From the NCBI GenBank assembly GCA_022574595.1, contig JACZRS010000006.1, positions 1 through 41,837 of the forward strand: a stretch of 41,837 nucleotides of DNA, written 5' to 3'. Numbering within the stretch: position 1 is the first letter of the stretch; every line of letters starts with the position of its first letter. This DNA comes from Planctomycetota bacterium. Its GTDB lineage: Bacteria; Planctomycetota; Phycisphaerae; Phycisphaerales; SM1A02. The position numbers were made by a program, and so were the translations under genes. Shown in pieces: positions 7,133 through 16,058 of the stretch. A model generated the notes under the pieces. That model saw only the letters and a list, made by a program, of their open reading frames with translations. It did not search any database and was not told the DNA's origin.

Positions 7133-7405
7133 CTTCGAATCCTTGTAAGTAAGTGCGCTTAAATAATCTATGTGACAAAAATCTACGCATGAATCAGCGC
7201 AGATATCATCGGAGAATTATCGCCGCAAACTCCAAATTATTAGAAATACTTGCATATTGGATTACAAGGTAGATTTACCTGGTTTCCCACTATTTTATCG
7301 AATCTGGATGATGATCACCTGGGGACTAATGATCTTTGTTAGAGAGTGGATATAAAAAAAATCAAATTACAATTAAAAGATCACGCATTAAACAGCTCAA
7401 CCCAT

Positions 7406-8875
7406 CTATTCATCAAGATTCATCATCGCCAAACGGCGCTGGCGCATTGACAGGATTAGTGCTGTTGCTGCTGTTGCCGATAGGCGCGGTGCTGCTGTGT
7501 AATCTTGTGCGTTATTGTCTCGGTTCAGTTGATAATAAAATGTGCCATCGGTGCAGTGGGAAAGTGTAAACCACCAACGGTTGTTATCCAGCAGATTTCT
7601 AAATGATGGCTCATCGACTGCAGCGCCGAGAGCTGTCCATACCATACCTAGTATGGGCGACCCGTGTGTATCAGGAAAAGTCTTGTAATTGTCACCGATA
7701 CATCTGGCAGCGCGCTTGGCATATTCATTATAAGCCGGTTGGTTGATAGGGCTAAGTGCATGGGCCAGCGCTGCTGCTCCTGTTCTTCCCATGTCCGCGT
7801 AACCAGGTTTATTTTCCCCACCATCTTTGTACCAGACATAACCAATTTTGTTTGTGCCGCGTACGACGAAATCATGTGCAGCTTTGAACCTGTCGGCATC
7901 TATTTCAATACCGCATCTAGCCATGAGTGACCACGCCATTTTTGCCTGCATCGTGAGTATGCAGATAGAACCATATCCGTTCCCTTCTGGTCGATTAGCT
8001 GGCCTATGCCCCCAACCACCGTTCTCCATTTGTGCTTTAAGCAGCCAACGATTTATCTCGCGCAGTTCATCAAGCACCCATTCCTCTCTAGTCGCAAGAT
8101 AATATTCGCCAAGGTAGATTCCATAGAGCGTGTATTTCCAACAATCCAGGCCTCCATAACTAATTTCATCATCAGTCATCTTCGCAAACGCATGCGCAGC
8201 TTTCTTTGCATGTGGCAAATATTTTTTCTCACCACTTGCTAGAAGCGCAAGGGCCGCAAACGTGTTTATGTGCGGACGATTATGCCACGTGCCATTTTCC
8301 TTCTGTCTGCCTGCCAAGTATTTATAGCTTTCTTCTAAAATGCGATCGGTCTTTTCGCAGTTAAATGGAAATGTCCTTGCAAAACTGCCATAACTAGTAT
8401 CTATATTCAGCACAACGCTTTTTGCTTTGTCATGGCGCAGTATATCTAGAGTTAGTTTGCCTTCGGATTGCCTTGCCTGACAGGCATCAAGTGCATCGGC
8501 AAAATCCATCATTGGCCCTTCATAGCCAAACTTCTTCATGCCGTAGCCGAACTTGTGTGGTGTTGTAAACTTCTTATCATTAACCCCAACAATCCTGTCA
8601 CCAACATTTATCTTCCTGGCTGCTGGTGTATCTTCAAATACATATGCGACTTCGAATTCTGTTGGTTTATCTTCAAGTATCTTTGCGCGTATGCCTGTAA
8701 TACCGAGATTGATAAACCAACCACCGGTTAGCGCATCAGGTCCTTGTTTTGTCTTAATGTGATATGGAGGTTTGTCCATCGCTGTTGTAGCAGCAAGTGG
8801 TTCAGAAGGCAGCAATCCCGCAATAAGCATGCCTAGTGCAAAAGCAGCAATGGTAACTCTAAGATCTTTATTCAC
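7406..8875 (-). CDS. Exported PDZ plus alpha-toroid protein (DUF6288-like)
   Basis: A GTG at 8875 with a strong ribosome site (GGAGGAATAACA directly before it) gives a 489-residue product with a signal peptide (VTIAAFALGMLIAGLLPSEPLAA). The ATG-led extension further upstream is not supported. Residues about 50-160 form a PDZ-like domain (VAYVFEDTPAARKINVGDRIVGVN). The rest repeats helical units such as WLLKAQMENGGWGHRP and QKENGTWHNRP, as in alpha/alpha-toroid proteins of the prenyltransferase/terpene-cyclase-like type. I recall this combination as a planctomycete DUF6288 family of unknown role, probably periplasmic and substrate-binding. It is divergent from an esterase gene with 106 bp between them, so both may share a control region. 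An orphan copy of its 3' tail lies at 6346-6381. Confidence 0.75.
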   Translation of the reverse strand: MNKDLRVTIAAFALGMLIAGLLPSEPLAATTAMDKPPYHIKTKQGPDALTGGWFINLGITGIRAKILEDKPTEFEVAYVFEDTPAARKINVGDRIVGVNDKKFTTPHKFGYGMKKFGYEGPMMDFADALDACQARQSEGKLTLDILRHDKAKSVVLNIDTSYGSFARTFPFNCEKTDRILEESYKYLAGRQKENGTWHNRPHINTFAALALLASGEKKYLPHAKKAAHAFAKMTDDEISYGGLDCWKYTLYGIYLGEYYLATREEWVLDELREINRWLLKAQMENGGWGHRPANRPEGNGYGSICILTMQAKMAWSLMARCGIEIDADRFKAAHDFVVRGTNKIGYVWYKDGGENKPGYADMGRTGAAALAHALSPINQPAYNEYAKRAARCIGDNYKTFPDTHGSPILGMVWTALGAAVDEPSFRNLLDNNRWWFTLSHCTDGTFYYQLNRDNNAQDYTAAPRLSATAATALILSMRQRRLAMMNLDE

Positions 8876-8981
8876 TGTTATTCCTCCATCACAGCCAGAT
8901 AGCATACCAACGGGTGAAAAATAGGTAGCAACTTCAGACAAAAATCAGTTAAAGTGCTTGTTACCGCAAAAGGAGCAAGGT

Positions 8982-10019
8982 ATGAGCGTCAAACATTTCA
9001 CACAACTTGTGATGGCTTTACTGCTAACTTCACTTCTAGCTGTTAATTTGACTTCTGCATCACAAGAAGATTCACTGCCAATCAAGGTTTTCGTATTGGC
9101 AGGCCAATCAAATATGCAAGGGCATGGATTGCTTCGGACAATAGATTGGTTGGGTGAGGATGAGGAGTATGGGCATCTACTAAAAACACTTAAGAATGAA
9201 GATGGTTCGTGGTCAGTGCGTGATGATGTTTGGATTTATTATCCGCGCAATCCCAATACTACAAAACAGGGCAATTTAACGGTTGGTTTCGGAGCAAACA
9301 ACAACAAGATTGGCCCTGAGCTTATGTTCGGCCACATAGTAGGAGATCATTTTGAAAACCAAGTTTTGCTGATAAAAGCTGCGTGGGGCGGTAAGAGTTT
9401 AGCGGAAGATTTTCGGCCCCCCAGCTCAGGCGGTACTACGGGTCCATATTACAATGAGATGATTAAGATTGTTGTAGATGCGTTATCAAATATCAAAGAG
9501 CATTTTCCGGATTACCAAGGGCAAGGATACGAAATAGCAGGCTTTATCTGGTTCCAAGGCTGGAACGATATGGTTGATGAAAAACGTGTTGCTGAGTATG
9601 AGGAGAATCTTGTAAATCTAATTAAGGATGTGCGAAAGGATTTGAAAACTCCAAACTTACCGTTCGTTGTTGGTGAGCTTGGCGTTGGTGGGCCAGAGGA
9701 AGCGAAAAAGAACAAACGCATCGCAGATATAAGAAAAGCCCAGGCTGCCCCCGCTAACCTAGAAGAATTTTCGGGAAATGTCGCTTGTGTAAAAACTTCC
9801 AAGTATTGGGATAATGAAGCCCACCAGATACTGAAAAAGTATTGGATCAAGCGTGTGTGGACGGATAAGGATGCTCAAGAACGCTTTGATAAGATGGGTA
9901 GTCAGCCCCCCTATCACTATCTTGGAAGCGGCAAAATCTATTCGCTAATTGGATATGGATTCGCCAAAGCTGTAATCAAACTTCAAAATAAGACCGAATC
10001 CAAAGGCAACTCAAACTAG
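8982..10019 (+). CDS. Exported SASA-type carbohydrate esterase
   Basis: The 345-residue product has a signal peptide (LVMALLLTSLLAVNLTSA) and then the SGNH-like nucleophile block VFVLAGQSNMQGHG, with Ser43 as predicted nucleophile. Block AAWGGKSLAEDF follows, then GFIWFQGWNDM, and a C-terminal YHYLGSGKIYSLIGYGFA carrying the likely catalytic His. This order matches the sialate O-acetylesterase/acetylxylan-esterase-like (SASA, CE6-like) family, which removes acetyl groups from glycans. The ATG at 8982 follows AAAGGAGCAAGGT; an earlier TTG is less likely. It is divergent from the PDZ/toroid gene. The substrate is inferred only by family and may be an acetylated algal or bacterial polysaccharide. 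Confidence 0.82.
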   Translation: MSVKHFTQLVMALLLTSLLAVNLTSASQEDSLPIKVFVLAGQSNMQGHGLLRTIDWLGEDEEYGHLLKTLKNEDGSWSVRDDVWIYYPRNPNTTKQGNLTVGFGANNNKIGPELMFGHIVGDHFENQVLLIKAAWGGKSLAEDFRPPSSGGTTGPYYNEMIKIVVDALSNIKEHFPDYQGQGYEIAGFIWFQGWNDMVDEKRVAEYEENLVNLIKDVRKDLKTPNLPFVVGELGVGGPEEAKKNKRIADIRKAQAAPANLEEFSGNVACVKTSKYWDNEAHQILKKYWIKRVWTDKDAQERFDKMGSQPPYHYLGSGKIYSLIGYGFAKAVIKLQNKTESKGNSN

Positions 10020-10197
10020 AAACAGAGCCAAACTCACTTATAGGATGGCGCAATTGTTAAGCTTCTAAGGCTTTTAGTCATATATATTGATAAATCAGTG
10101 CCAATATAGATAAGTTCTTGCATCTATTATTAGAACATGTGCAAAGATATACTTAGTTGGCAAAGGTCTATCCGGACATATATGGAGAAAGTATCTG

Positions 10198-11958
10198 ATG
10201 CGACCCACATATTCATTGAATATTGCACTGATCTTGCTGCTTGGTTCACCTGTAATAGTCCAAGCTGCTTTAGAGGCTGATGATGAGAAAGCTAATCGCA
10301 TAGGTTCTGCTGACACACCACCTGTTCTGGAAGAGCACGAAAATACCAACGCTCCACCGAAGCTGGGCCCAAGGCGAACATCGCTTCCGACGCTGCCTGC
10401 ATTTGGCGGTTTCCTAAGCGTCCAGGTAAATGTTGATGAGTTTGGCAACAACATCATTGGCGATGCGGCTAATGAACCATCGCTTGCTGTGGACCCGACC
10501 GCACCAAATCGCATTGTCATAGGTTGGCGACAGTTTGACACGATTAATAATAATTTTCGACAAGCTGGTAATGCTTATTCCCATGATGGCGGACGAAATT
10601 GGAATAACAACCAGGTACTGCAACCAGGCGTTTTTCGAAGCGATCCCGTTCTTGATTTCGATAACCAAGGCAATTTTTATTACAACTCCTTGCGCGGCGA
10701 CTTCAGCTGCTGGGTATTTAGATCAACAGATGGTGGAGTAAATTGGTCACAACCAGTCTCTGCATTTGGGGGTGATAAACAATGGATGGCTATCGACCGC
10801 ACTGGAGGCATAGGCAACGACAATATTTATCAAGCTTGGAGTATTGCAGCTGGTTGTTGTGGCCTGAATCTTTTTAACAGGTCTACAGATAGTGCTGCTT
10901 CATTTGAAGAACCAGTTCCCTACCCTTTGCCTCCACTTTGGGGAACCTTAGCAATTGGCCTTGCCGGTGAAGTTTATGTTGTGGGAGTCCAAGCCATGCC
11001 CTTCAATGTTAATAATTTTCTCTTTGTGCGCTCAAGCAATGCACAAAACGCCGGCCAAATCCCTATGTTTGATATGACAACAAATGTAGACATGGGTGGA
11101 AGTATTAATTTTCAAGATGCTCCAAACCCAGCAGGTCTAGGCGGACAGGTATGGGTTACCGTCGATACAAGTGATGGGCCTAATCGCGGCAACATTTATA
11201 TGCTTTGCTCTGTTGATACAGCTGGTCCCGATCCCGCTGATGTAATATTTGTCAAAAGCACAGATGGAGGAACTACCTGGAGTGCTCCTGTTCGGGTTAA
11301 TGATGATGAATTATTTAACAATGCCTACCAATGGTTCGGAACAATGTCCATCGCGCCTAACGGCAGACTTGATGTAATCTGGAACGATACTCGAAACAGT
11401 GGACAGGCAAATCTTTCGCAACTTTATTATTCAACTTCAAGTGACGGCGGCGTAAATTGGTCGCAGAACATACCCCTAAGTCCTGAATTTGATAGCTGGA
11501 TAGGTTGGCCACAGCAAAATAAGATTGGCGATTACTACGATATGATTTCCGATGATGTAGGGGCACACCTGGCATGGGCCGCAACATTTAACGGCGAGCA
11601 AGATGTCTATTACCTGAGAATTGGCGATTATGATTGCAACGCCAACGGAGTTGCGGATACCGATGATATTTTCAATGGCGACAGCAGCGACTGCAACGAA
11701 AACGGCATTCCCGATGAATGTGAAATAGCAGCCGGTACATTAATAGATGATAATGGCAATGGCATTCCTGATAATTGCGAAGTGCCAGGCGATCTTGATG
11801 GCGATGGGCATGTTTCCACGGTTGACCTGCTTATATTGCTAGGTAGTTGGGGGCCGTGCGCAGATTGCAATGTTCCGGGGGATTGCCCCGCAGACCTCAA
11901 TGGTGATTGCACCGTTGATACGGTTGATCTGCTACTGTTATTCAGTAACTGGGGTTAA
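10198..11958 (+). CDS. Secreted BNR/sialidase-fold protein with TSP3-like and dockerin-like tail
   Basis: The 586-residue product has a signal peptide (IALILLLGSPVIVQA), then a beta-propeller with several Asp-box (BNR) turns of the S.DGG..W type: SHDGGRNWNN, STDGGVNWSQ, STDGGTTWSA and SSDGGVNWSQ. Asp-box turns mark the sialidase/exo-glycosidase fold but do not prove catalysis, and no arginine triad can be assigned by eye. From about residue 475 come DCN.NGVADTDDI..DCNENGIPDECEI repeats like thrombospondin type 3 or EF-hand spacers, then two dockerin-like repeats (GDLDGDGHVSTVDLLILLGSW and LNGDCTVDTVDLLLLFSNW). The ATG follows GGAGAAAGTATCTG. It converges with the FG-GAP gene, 80 bp apart. Confidence 0.8.
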   Translation: MRPTYSLNIALILLLGSPVIVQAALEADDEKANRIGSADTPPVLEEHENTNAPPKLGPRRTSLPTLPAFGGFLSVQVNVDEFGNNIIGDAANEPSLAVDPTAPNRIVIGWRQFDTINNNFRQAGNAYSHDGGRNWNNNQVLQPGVFRSDPVLDFDNQGNFYYNSLRGDFSCWVFRSTDGGVNWSQPVSAFGGDKQWMAIDRTGGIGNDNIYQAWSIAAGCCGLNLFNRSTDSAASFEEPVPYPLPPLWGTLAIGLAGEVYVVGVQAMPFNVNNFLFVRSSNAQNAGQIPMFDMTTNVDMGGSINFQDAPNPAGLGGQVWVTVDTSDGPNRGNIYMLCSVDTAGPDPADVIFVKSTDGGTTWSAPVRVNDDELFNNAYQWFGTMSIAPNGRLDVIWNDTRNSGQANLSQLYYSTSSDGGVNWSQNIPLSPEFDSWIGWPQQNKIGDYYDMISDDVGAHLAWAATFNGEQDVYYLRIGDYDCNANGVADTDDIFNGDSSDCNENGIPDECEIAAGTLIDDNGNGIPDNCEVPGDLDGDGHVSTVDLLILLGSWGPCADCNVPGDCPADLNGDCTVDTVDLLLLFSNWG

Positions 11959-12038
11959 GCTTTTCTAAAAGTGAGCTAATCTGACCTTTTCATATATGTA
12001 GTGATCTATGGATCCAGCCAATCGAACAGTAATTGGGG

Positions 12039-13619
12039 CTATGGACACAGCCCCCAGTTGGCGAAGAGGATGAGCAGGTCTTTGGTGTCAACCGCACCAC
12101 TGCCATCGAAATCAGATGATCCGGCTGTGCCCCACTGGGCGAATAGGACTAGGAGGTCGGCAACACTTACAGTGCCAGAAGAATCCAAATCCCATGGGCA
12201 AGGGGGAGTCTCGCAAGAGTCCGGCAAGCCGTTGTGGTTGTTATCTTCTGCGGTGCCATCTGCTATGTCGCAGATATCGATTATGCCGTTGTTGTTGCAA
12301 TCATTAAGGCCGGCGAATAAGAACACGGTTCCGGAATCTTCACCAGAATCATCATCATCTAGTGCGGTGATTACAGCTGTACCGTCGCTAGAAGATGATA
12401 CTGCAGCAGCGCCGAATTTATCACTTTTATTACCATCAGATGCAGTAAGCTTGGCTTGCTCTACCCACTGTGAAGTATCGGGGTCGTAGTGAAAAACGTA
12501 AGCTGATCCGGATAGAGAGCCGTTGTCATCATCACCCCCCGCGCCAATTATCGCTGTATCCTGGATTATTGAAACTGCATTGCCAAATAAATCTCCCGCG
12601 GCGGCATCTGAAGCTGTGAGCTTCTGCTCCTCAATCCACAAAGACTTCTTTGAATCGTAACGGAAGATATACGCTGAACCGGAGTGATTACCTGCATCGT
12701 TATTATTGCTGGCTCCTATAATGGCAAGCTCACCATCATCTGAAAGCGCGAGCGCTCTTCCGAAGTTATCCAATAGATCTCCATCTGAAGCCAGTAGTTT
12801 CTGCTCTTCGATCCATGTTTTACTTTTCGCATTGTAGCGGAAGACAAATACTGCGCCGGAATCACCACCATTATCATCGTGGCGATAAGCCGCGATGAAC
12901 GCAGTTTCGCCGACAAGACAAAGTCGTGCTCCAAACCAATCATGCGCAGCAGGATCTGATGCAGTTAGCCTTTGCTCTTCCGTCCAGATTCCCGTGTTCT
13001 GATCGCGCCTGAAAACGTAGGCAGCACCGAAAGCCTGAAACATCACATCGCTCACAAGATGCGAACCGACTATTGCGACATCGCCATAAATCGATACCGA
13101 TCCTCCAAATAAGAAACCCTGAGTAGCATCAGAAGCCAGCAATTTCTGCTCTTCGAACCACACGGCCGTTTCCGGATCATAACCAAAGATGTAGGCTGCC
13201 CCTGATTCACACAGTTGATTGTTTTTACAGGCATCATCATCATTCGTGGCGCTAATAATTGCATAGTTACCGTGAATTGCTACAGATGTACCAAAGCGAT
13301 CAAACGCATCCGCATCAGAAGCAAGAAGTTTTTGTTCCTGCTGCCAGTTGCCATTTTCATCAAAACGGAAGATATAAGCGGATCCTGCATTGCCCCCCGC
13401 ATCATCATCAACGTGTGCTCCGATTATCAAAGTTCCACAACTATCGGGACAAAGTGATAGCGCTTCACCAAAGTGATCCCCCGGATCACCATCATCAGGG
13501 AGAATCTTACGTAACTCGTTGGCATTACACTGGGCCCAACTTGTTGCTGCAGTGAGACTAACACCCAGTAGAAACCCTAGAAACCAGGGGGTTATCCTAA
13601 TTGTCAGACCACTTTTCAT
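12039..13619 (-). CDS. Secreted FG-GAP repeat beta-propeller protein with dockerin-like tail
   Basis: Starting at the ATG at 13619, the 526-residue product has a signal peptide (ITPWFLGFLLGVSLTAATSWA). It then has seven similar blades of about 55 residues, each with a core like QKLLASDADAFDRFGTSVAI..YAIISA..DDD, which is the FG-GAP/integrin-alpha-type propeller with an acidic calcium-loop-like turn. The tail has a DCNNNGIIDICDIADGT spacer and two dockerin-like repeats ending ILFANWGLCP. FG-GAP proteins of this kind are usually surface or extracellular binding proteins. The open frame reaches 13775, but the upstream part has no signal-peptide logic. Its 3' DNA is strongly similar to the 3' end of the beta-helix gene at 265-1454. 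Confidence 0.82.
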   Translation of the reverse strand: MKSGLTIRITPWFLGFLLGVSLTAATSWAQCNANELRKILPDDGDPGDHFGEALSLCPDSCGTLIIGAHVDDDAGGNAGSAYIFRFDENGNWQQEQKLLASDADAFDRFGTSVAIHGNYAIISATNDDDACKNNQLCESGAAYIFGYDPETAVWFEEQKLLASDATQGFLFGGSVSIYGDVAIVGSHLVSDVMFQAFGAAYVFRRDQNTGIWTEEQRLTASDPAAHDWFGARLCLVGETAFIAAYRHDDNGGDSGAVFVFRYNAKSKTWIEEQKLLASDGDLLDNFGRALALSDDGELAIIGASNNNDAGNHSGSAYIFRYDSKKSLWIEEQKLTASDAAAGDLFGNAVSIIQDTAIIGAGGDDDNGSLSGSAYVFHYDPDTSQWVEQAKLTASDGNKSDKFGAAAVSSSSDGTAVITALDDDDSGEDSGTVFLFAGLNDCNNNGIIDICDIADGTAEDNNHNGLPDSCETPPCPWDLDSSGTVSVADLLVLFAQWGTAGSSDFDGSGAVDTKDLLILFANWGLCP

Positions 13620-13947
13620 AGCAATTACCAGGCACATAAGTTTGTAATAGAGAGTCATAACAAACGCAATTGTGAACGACTGTCTAATTACAATTAATAA
13701 GTGTAGCACATTTAGAGCGCAAACAAAGAATAAAGCATTGCTTTTATCGACCGTTAAGTCATTGTGGCCAAGCACTTTACGGCAATTGGACCATAATAGG
13801 CTGAATTTTGCTCAATTTTTGTTTTCACAAACTCGCATGACCATGTTACTTTGCTCAGCGTAATGGATCCAAGGGGTAAGTTTGAAATTACGTCATCTCA
13901 AACCCCCGTAACGCCCACTGATTGGAGAATTAACAAGGAGCGGTAAC
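13620..13947. other. Divergent spacer between the FG-GAP gene and the oxidase gene
   Basis: This 328-bp AT-rich spacer must hold the promoters for both flanking genes. I see TTCACA and TACTTT spaced 17 bp apart toward the oxidase gene around 13827-13855, but the match is weak. No RNA gene, repeat array or convincing small frame is visible. Confidence 0.4.
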
Positions 13948-15474
13948 ATGAAGATTTACTTTAATAATGGCGCCATGTTTGGGCGTCCACACAGCCTCTT
14001 AAGAAAACTTACAGCTATTTGTACCTGCGCAGTGGCTTTCATCTGTACACAGTCTACATTGGCTCAGGCGCTGGGAGAATGGCAAGAGCCCCCACCAGTT
14101 GATGGGGACTATACCTGGCCGCTTGCAGCCTTTACGGGAGCTCTCATGCCGGATGGGAAGATTCTAGTGTGGCAGACCGATGGGGAAACTGCTCGACTCT
14201 GGGATAGCAGTACTGGCGCTTTCACCTGTATGCCGAATTTCTCTACACCACTGTTTTGTTCGGGTCACGCCAGTCTTGCCAATGGATCATTGCTTATTGC
14301 GGGCGGCGGCTATCCCAGCAGTGGAAGAAAGGATACCAACGTTTACTGCTACGGAAATTGCTTTCTTACATTTGGTGGTTCGCCTTGGCAAATAAAGCAA
14401 GATATGAATTTCGCACGATACTATCCAACATGCACCACACTAGGTGATGGAAGTATTCTAGTTAGTGCGGGTAAGGACGCAAGTGAGCAGCATGTCACTT
14501 TCCCTGAAATTTACGATCCCGTTGCGGATTCATGGTCGACTATGGACTTTGCTGATAAACAAATTCCACTTTATCCATTTATGTTTCTGTTGCCGGATGG
14601 TAGAGTATTCTTTGCCGGGCCTAGGAAGAATACGTTTGTGCTGGATATAGATACAGGGTTTTGGGATCCTAATCCAATCGTTGCAGAATACTTCGCATCT
14701 AAAGGTACAGCAGCGATGTACGAGCCGGGCAAGATCATAAGAATCGGTGGCGATACAGACGGTGTAACTGAGAGTGCTGTTGAGTTGATTGATTTTAATG
14801 AAGCTACTCCAGCGTGGAGTACTGCTTCATCTATGAATCAAGCGAGATATGACCATCAAGCTGTTTTATTAGCTGATGGGAAGGTTCTTGTCATCGGTGG
14901 ACTAGCCCCAGGAGGAGCGCCGTTAAAACTTGCGGAGCTGTACGATCCAGCTGCTAACACTTGGACTAACATGGAAGTTATGACTTTCAACCGGTATCAT
15001 CATGCTATTGCGCTACTTCTACCAGATGGCAAAGTTCTTAGTGCAGGCGGGAACAATTGCAATGGTGAACCATCGGATGACTGTGATTTTGGGGGCTTTC
15101 CTAGCACCTACTGCAATGCTGAATTGTTTGCCCCGCCATATTTATTTGCGGGTCCAACGCCAGTTATCGGATTTGCTCCAACGACAATTAGTTATGGATT
15201 AGACTTTACAGTTTCCTTATCAACGACTTCACCTGTTGGTTCATCGGGGATTGCCAAGGTCAGTCTCATCCGGCCTGGAGCAATGACTCATAATTTTGAC
15301 CAGAATCAGCGTTACGTTGAATTGGATTTTACATTAGGAGGAATCGGGCATCAAAATTCGATATTCATAACAGCACCGCTAAATGGAAATATCGCACCTC
15401 CGGGTTATTACATGCTGTTTTTGATCTCAGATGACGGCGTGCCCGCTGTGGCTAAATTCGTGCAATTGCAATAA
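13948..15474 (+). CDS. Exported copper radical oxidase (galactose/glyoxal oxidase family)
   Basis: The 508-residue product has a signal peptide (residues about 20-40, ending STLAQ), a Kelch-type seven-blade propeller, and a C-terminal immunoglobulin-like domain (DUF1929 type). All five active-site residues of copper radical oxidases can be placed. Cys104 (PLFCSGH) and Tyr159 (ARYYPT) should form the thioether cofactor; Tyr350 and His351 (NRYHHA) and His448 (GAMTHNFDQNQR) are copper ligands. The order and spacing agree with fungal galactose oxidase and glyoxal oxidase. Family enzymes oxidise primary alcohols or aldehydes and release hydrogen peroxide. The ATG follows AACAAGGAGCGGTAAC, a strong ribosome site. 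Unlike its neighbours it lacks a dockerin-like tail. A 12-bp hairpin terminator follows. Substrate is unknown. Confidence 0.88.
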   Translation: MKIYFNNGAMFGRPHSLLRKLTAICTCAVAFICTQSTLAQALGEWQEPPPVDGDYTWPLAAFTGALMPDGKILVWQTDGETARLWDSSTGAFTCMPNFSTPLFCSGHASLANGSLLIAGGGYPSSGRKDTNVYCYGNCFLTFGGSPWQIKQDMNFARYYPTCTTLGDGSILVSAGKDASEQHVTFPEIYDPVADSWSTMDFADKQIPLYPFMFLLPDGRVFFAGPRKNTFVLDIDTGFWDPNPIVAEYFASKGTAAMYEPGKIIRIGGDTDGVTESAVELIDFNEATPAWSTASSMNQARYDHQAVLLADGKVLVIGGLAPGGAPLKLAELYDPAANTWTNMEVMTFNRYHHAIALLLPDGKVLSAGGNNCNGEPSDDCDFGGFPSTYCNAELFAPPYLFAGPTPVIGFAPTTISYGLDFTVSLSTTSPVGSSGIAKVSLIRPGAMTHNFDQNQRYVELDFTLGGIGHQNSIFITAPLNGNIAPPGYYMLFLISDDGVPAVAKFVQLQ

Positions 15475-15486
15475 GCAAACTGCAAT

Positions 15487-15519
15487 GTGAGTCGGAGCAT
15501 TATCTTCGCTCCGACTCAC
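15487..15519 (+). terminator. 12-bp hairpin terminator after the oxidase gene
   Basis: GTGAGTCGGAGC (15487-15498) pairs perfectly with GCTCCGACTCAC (15508-15519) around a 9-base loop, starting 12 bp after the oxidase stop. It is followed by TCTTATTG. The stem is strong while the T-tract is short. Confidence 0.75.
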
Positions 15520-15547
15520 TCTTATTGACTATTGCACAGTGCCTTGA

Positions 15548-15574
15548 TTACGGACATGGCCCCCAGTTGGCGAA
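15548..15574 (-). pseudogene. Orphan dockerin-like gene tail
   Basis: On the minus strand this encodes FANWGPCP followed by TAA, the exact C-terminal signature of the dockerin-tailed proteins in this window, but no reading frame leads into it. It appears to be what is left of a deleted minus-strand gene of that class, lying between the oxidase terminator and the MazG-like gene. Confidence 0.65.
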
Positions 15575-15710
15575 TGGTTAGATGTCTGTGCTCTTAATTG
15601 GCTTAGAATTAGCAAACATATCAATTTAATTATTTGTAAGCTGAATTTATAATCAATTTCTCAAAAGTTGCGGTAATGGGCAATCTCGTAGATGATTGAC
15701 ATTAATCACT

Positions 15711-15995
15711 ATGGATATTGCACAATTTCAACAGTTAATACGTGACCGCTATTACGCAACTGATTCGGAGCGTGGGCCTGCTGCTACATTTCTTTGGCTA
15801 ACTGAGGAGTTTGGCGAGCTGGCGGAGGCGATTGCCAAGCGCGAACGTGGCGATGATGTTCAAAGCGAATTAGAGGGTGAATTTGCGGATGTGCTGGCGT
15901 GGCTGGCAACGCTGGCAAATATCACCGATATCGATCTCACTGAAGCCTTGAGAAAAAAATACGTAGATGGAGGCGGACCAGAAGGAACCAAATGA
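15711..15995 (+). CDS. MazG-like nucleotide pyrophosphohydrolase
   Basis: The 94-residue product is a single all-alpha NTP-pyrophosphatase unit. The metal-binding signature is present: EEFGELAEAI (an ExxE motif) and, about 20 residues on, EFADVLAWL (ExxD). Enzymes of this fold hydrolyse non-canonical or excess nucleoside triphosphates to monophosphates and so clean the nucleotide pool. At this length it is MazG-like, not full MazG, which has two domains. The ATG at 15711 is preferred over a TTG five codons earlier. The stop codon overlaps the first unit of a heptamer array, and trpA follows after 63 bp. Confidence 0.85.
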   Translation: MDIAQFQQLIRDRYYATDSERGPAATFLWLTEEFGELAEAIAKRERGDDVQSELEGEFADVLAWLATLANITDIDLTEALRKKYVDGGGPEGTK

Positions 15996-16049
15996 GTCTT
16001 GAGTCCTGAGTCCTGAGTCTTGAAAGCTGGCGGCTGATAGCTGATAGCT
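15994..16049. repeat. Tandem heptamer arrays between the MazG-like gene and trpA
   Basis: Four heptamers, GAGTCTT, GAGTCCT, GAGTCCT and GAGTCTT, are followed by GAAAGCT, then two GCTGATA units and a partial third (16033-16049). The array starts inside the stop codon of the MazG-like gene. Two different 7-bp units side by side resemble short tandemly repeated repetitive sequences described in cyanobacteria. Confidence 0.8.
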
Positions 16050-16058
16050 TCTTTAACA

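Noticed and set aside
10198-11958. Naming the BNR protein a true sialidase.
   Set aside because: Asp-box turns are structural only. I could not place the arginine triad or the catalytic Asp/Tyr/Glu, and no sialic-acid genes are nearby.
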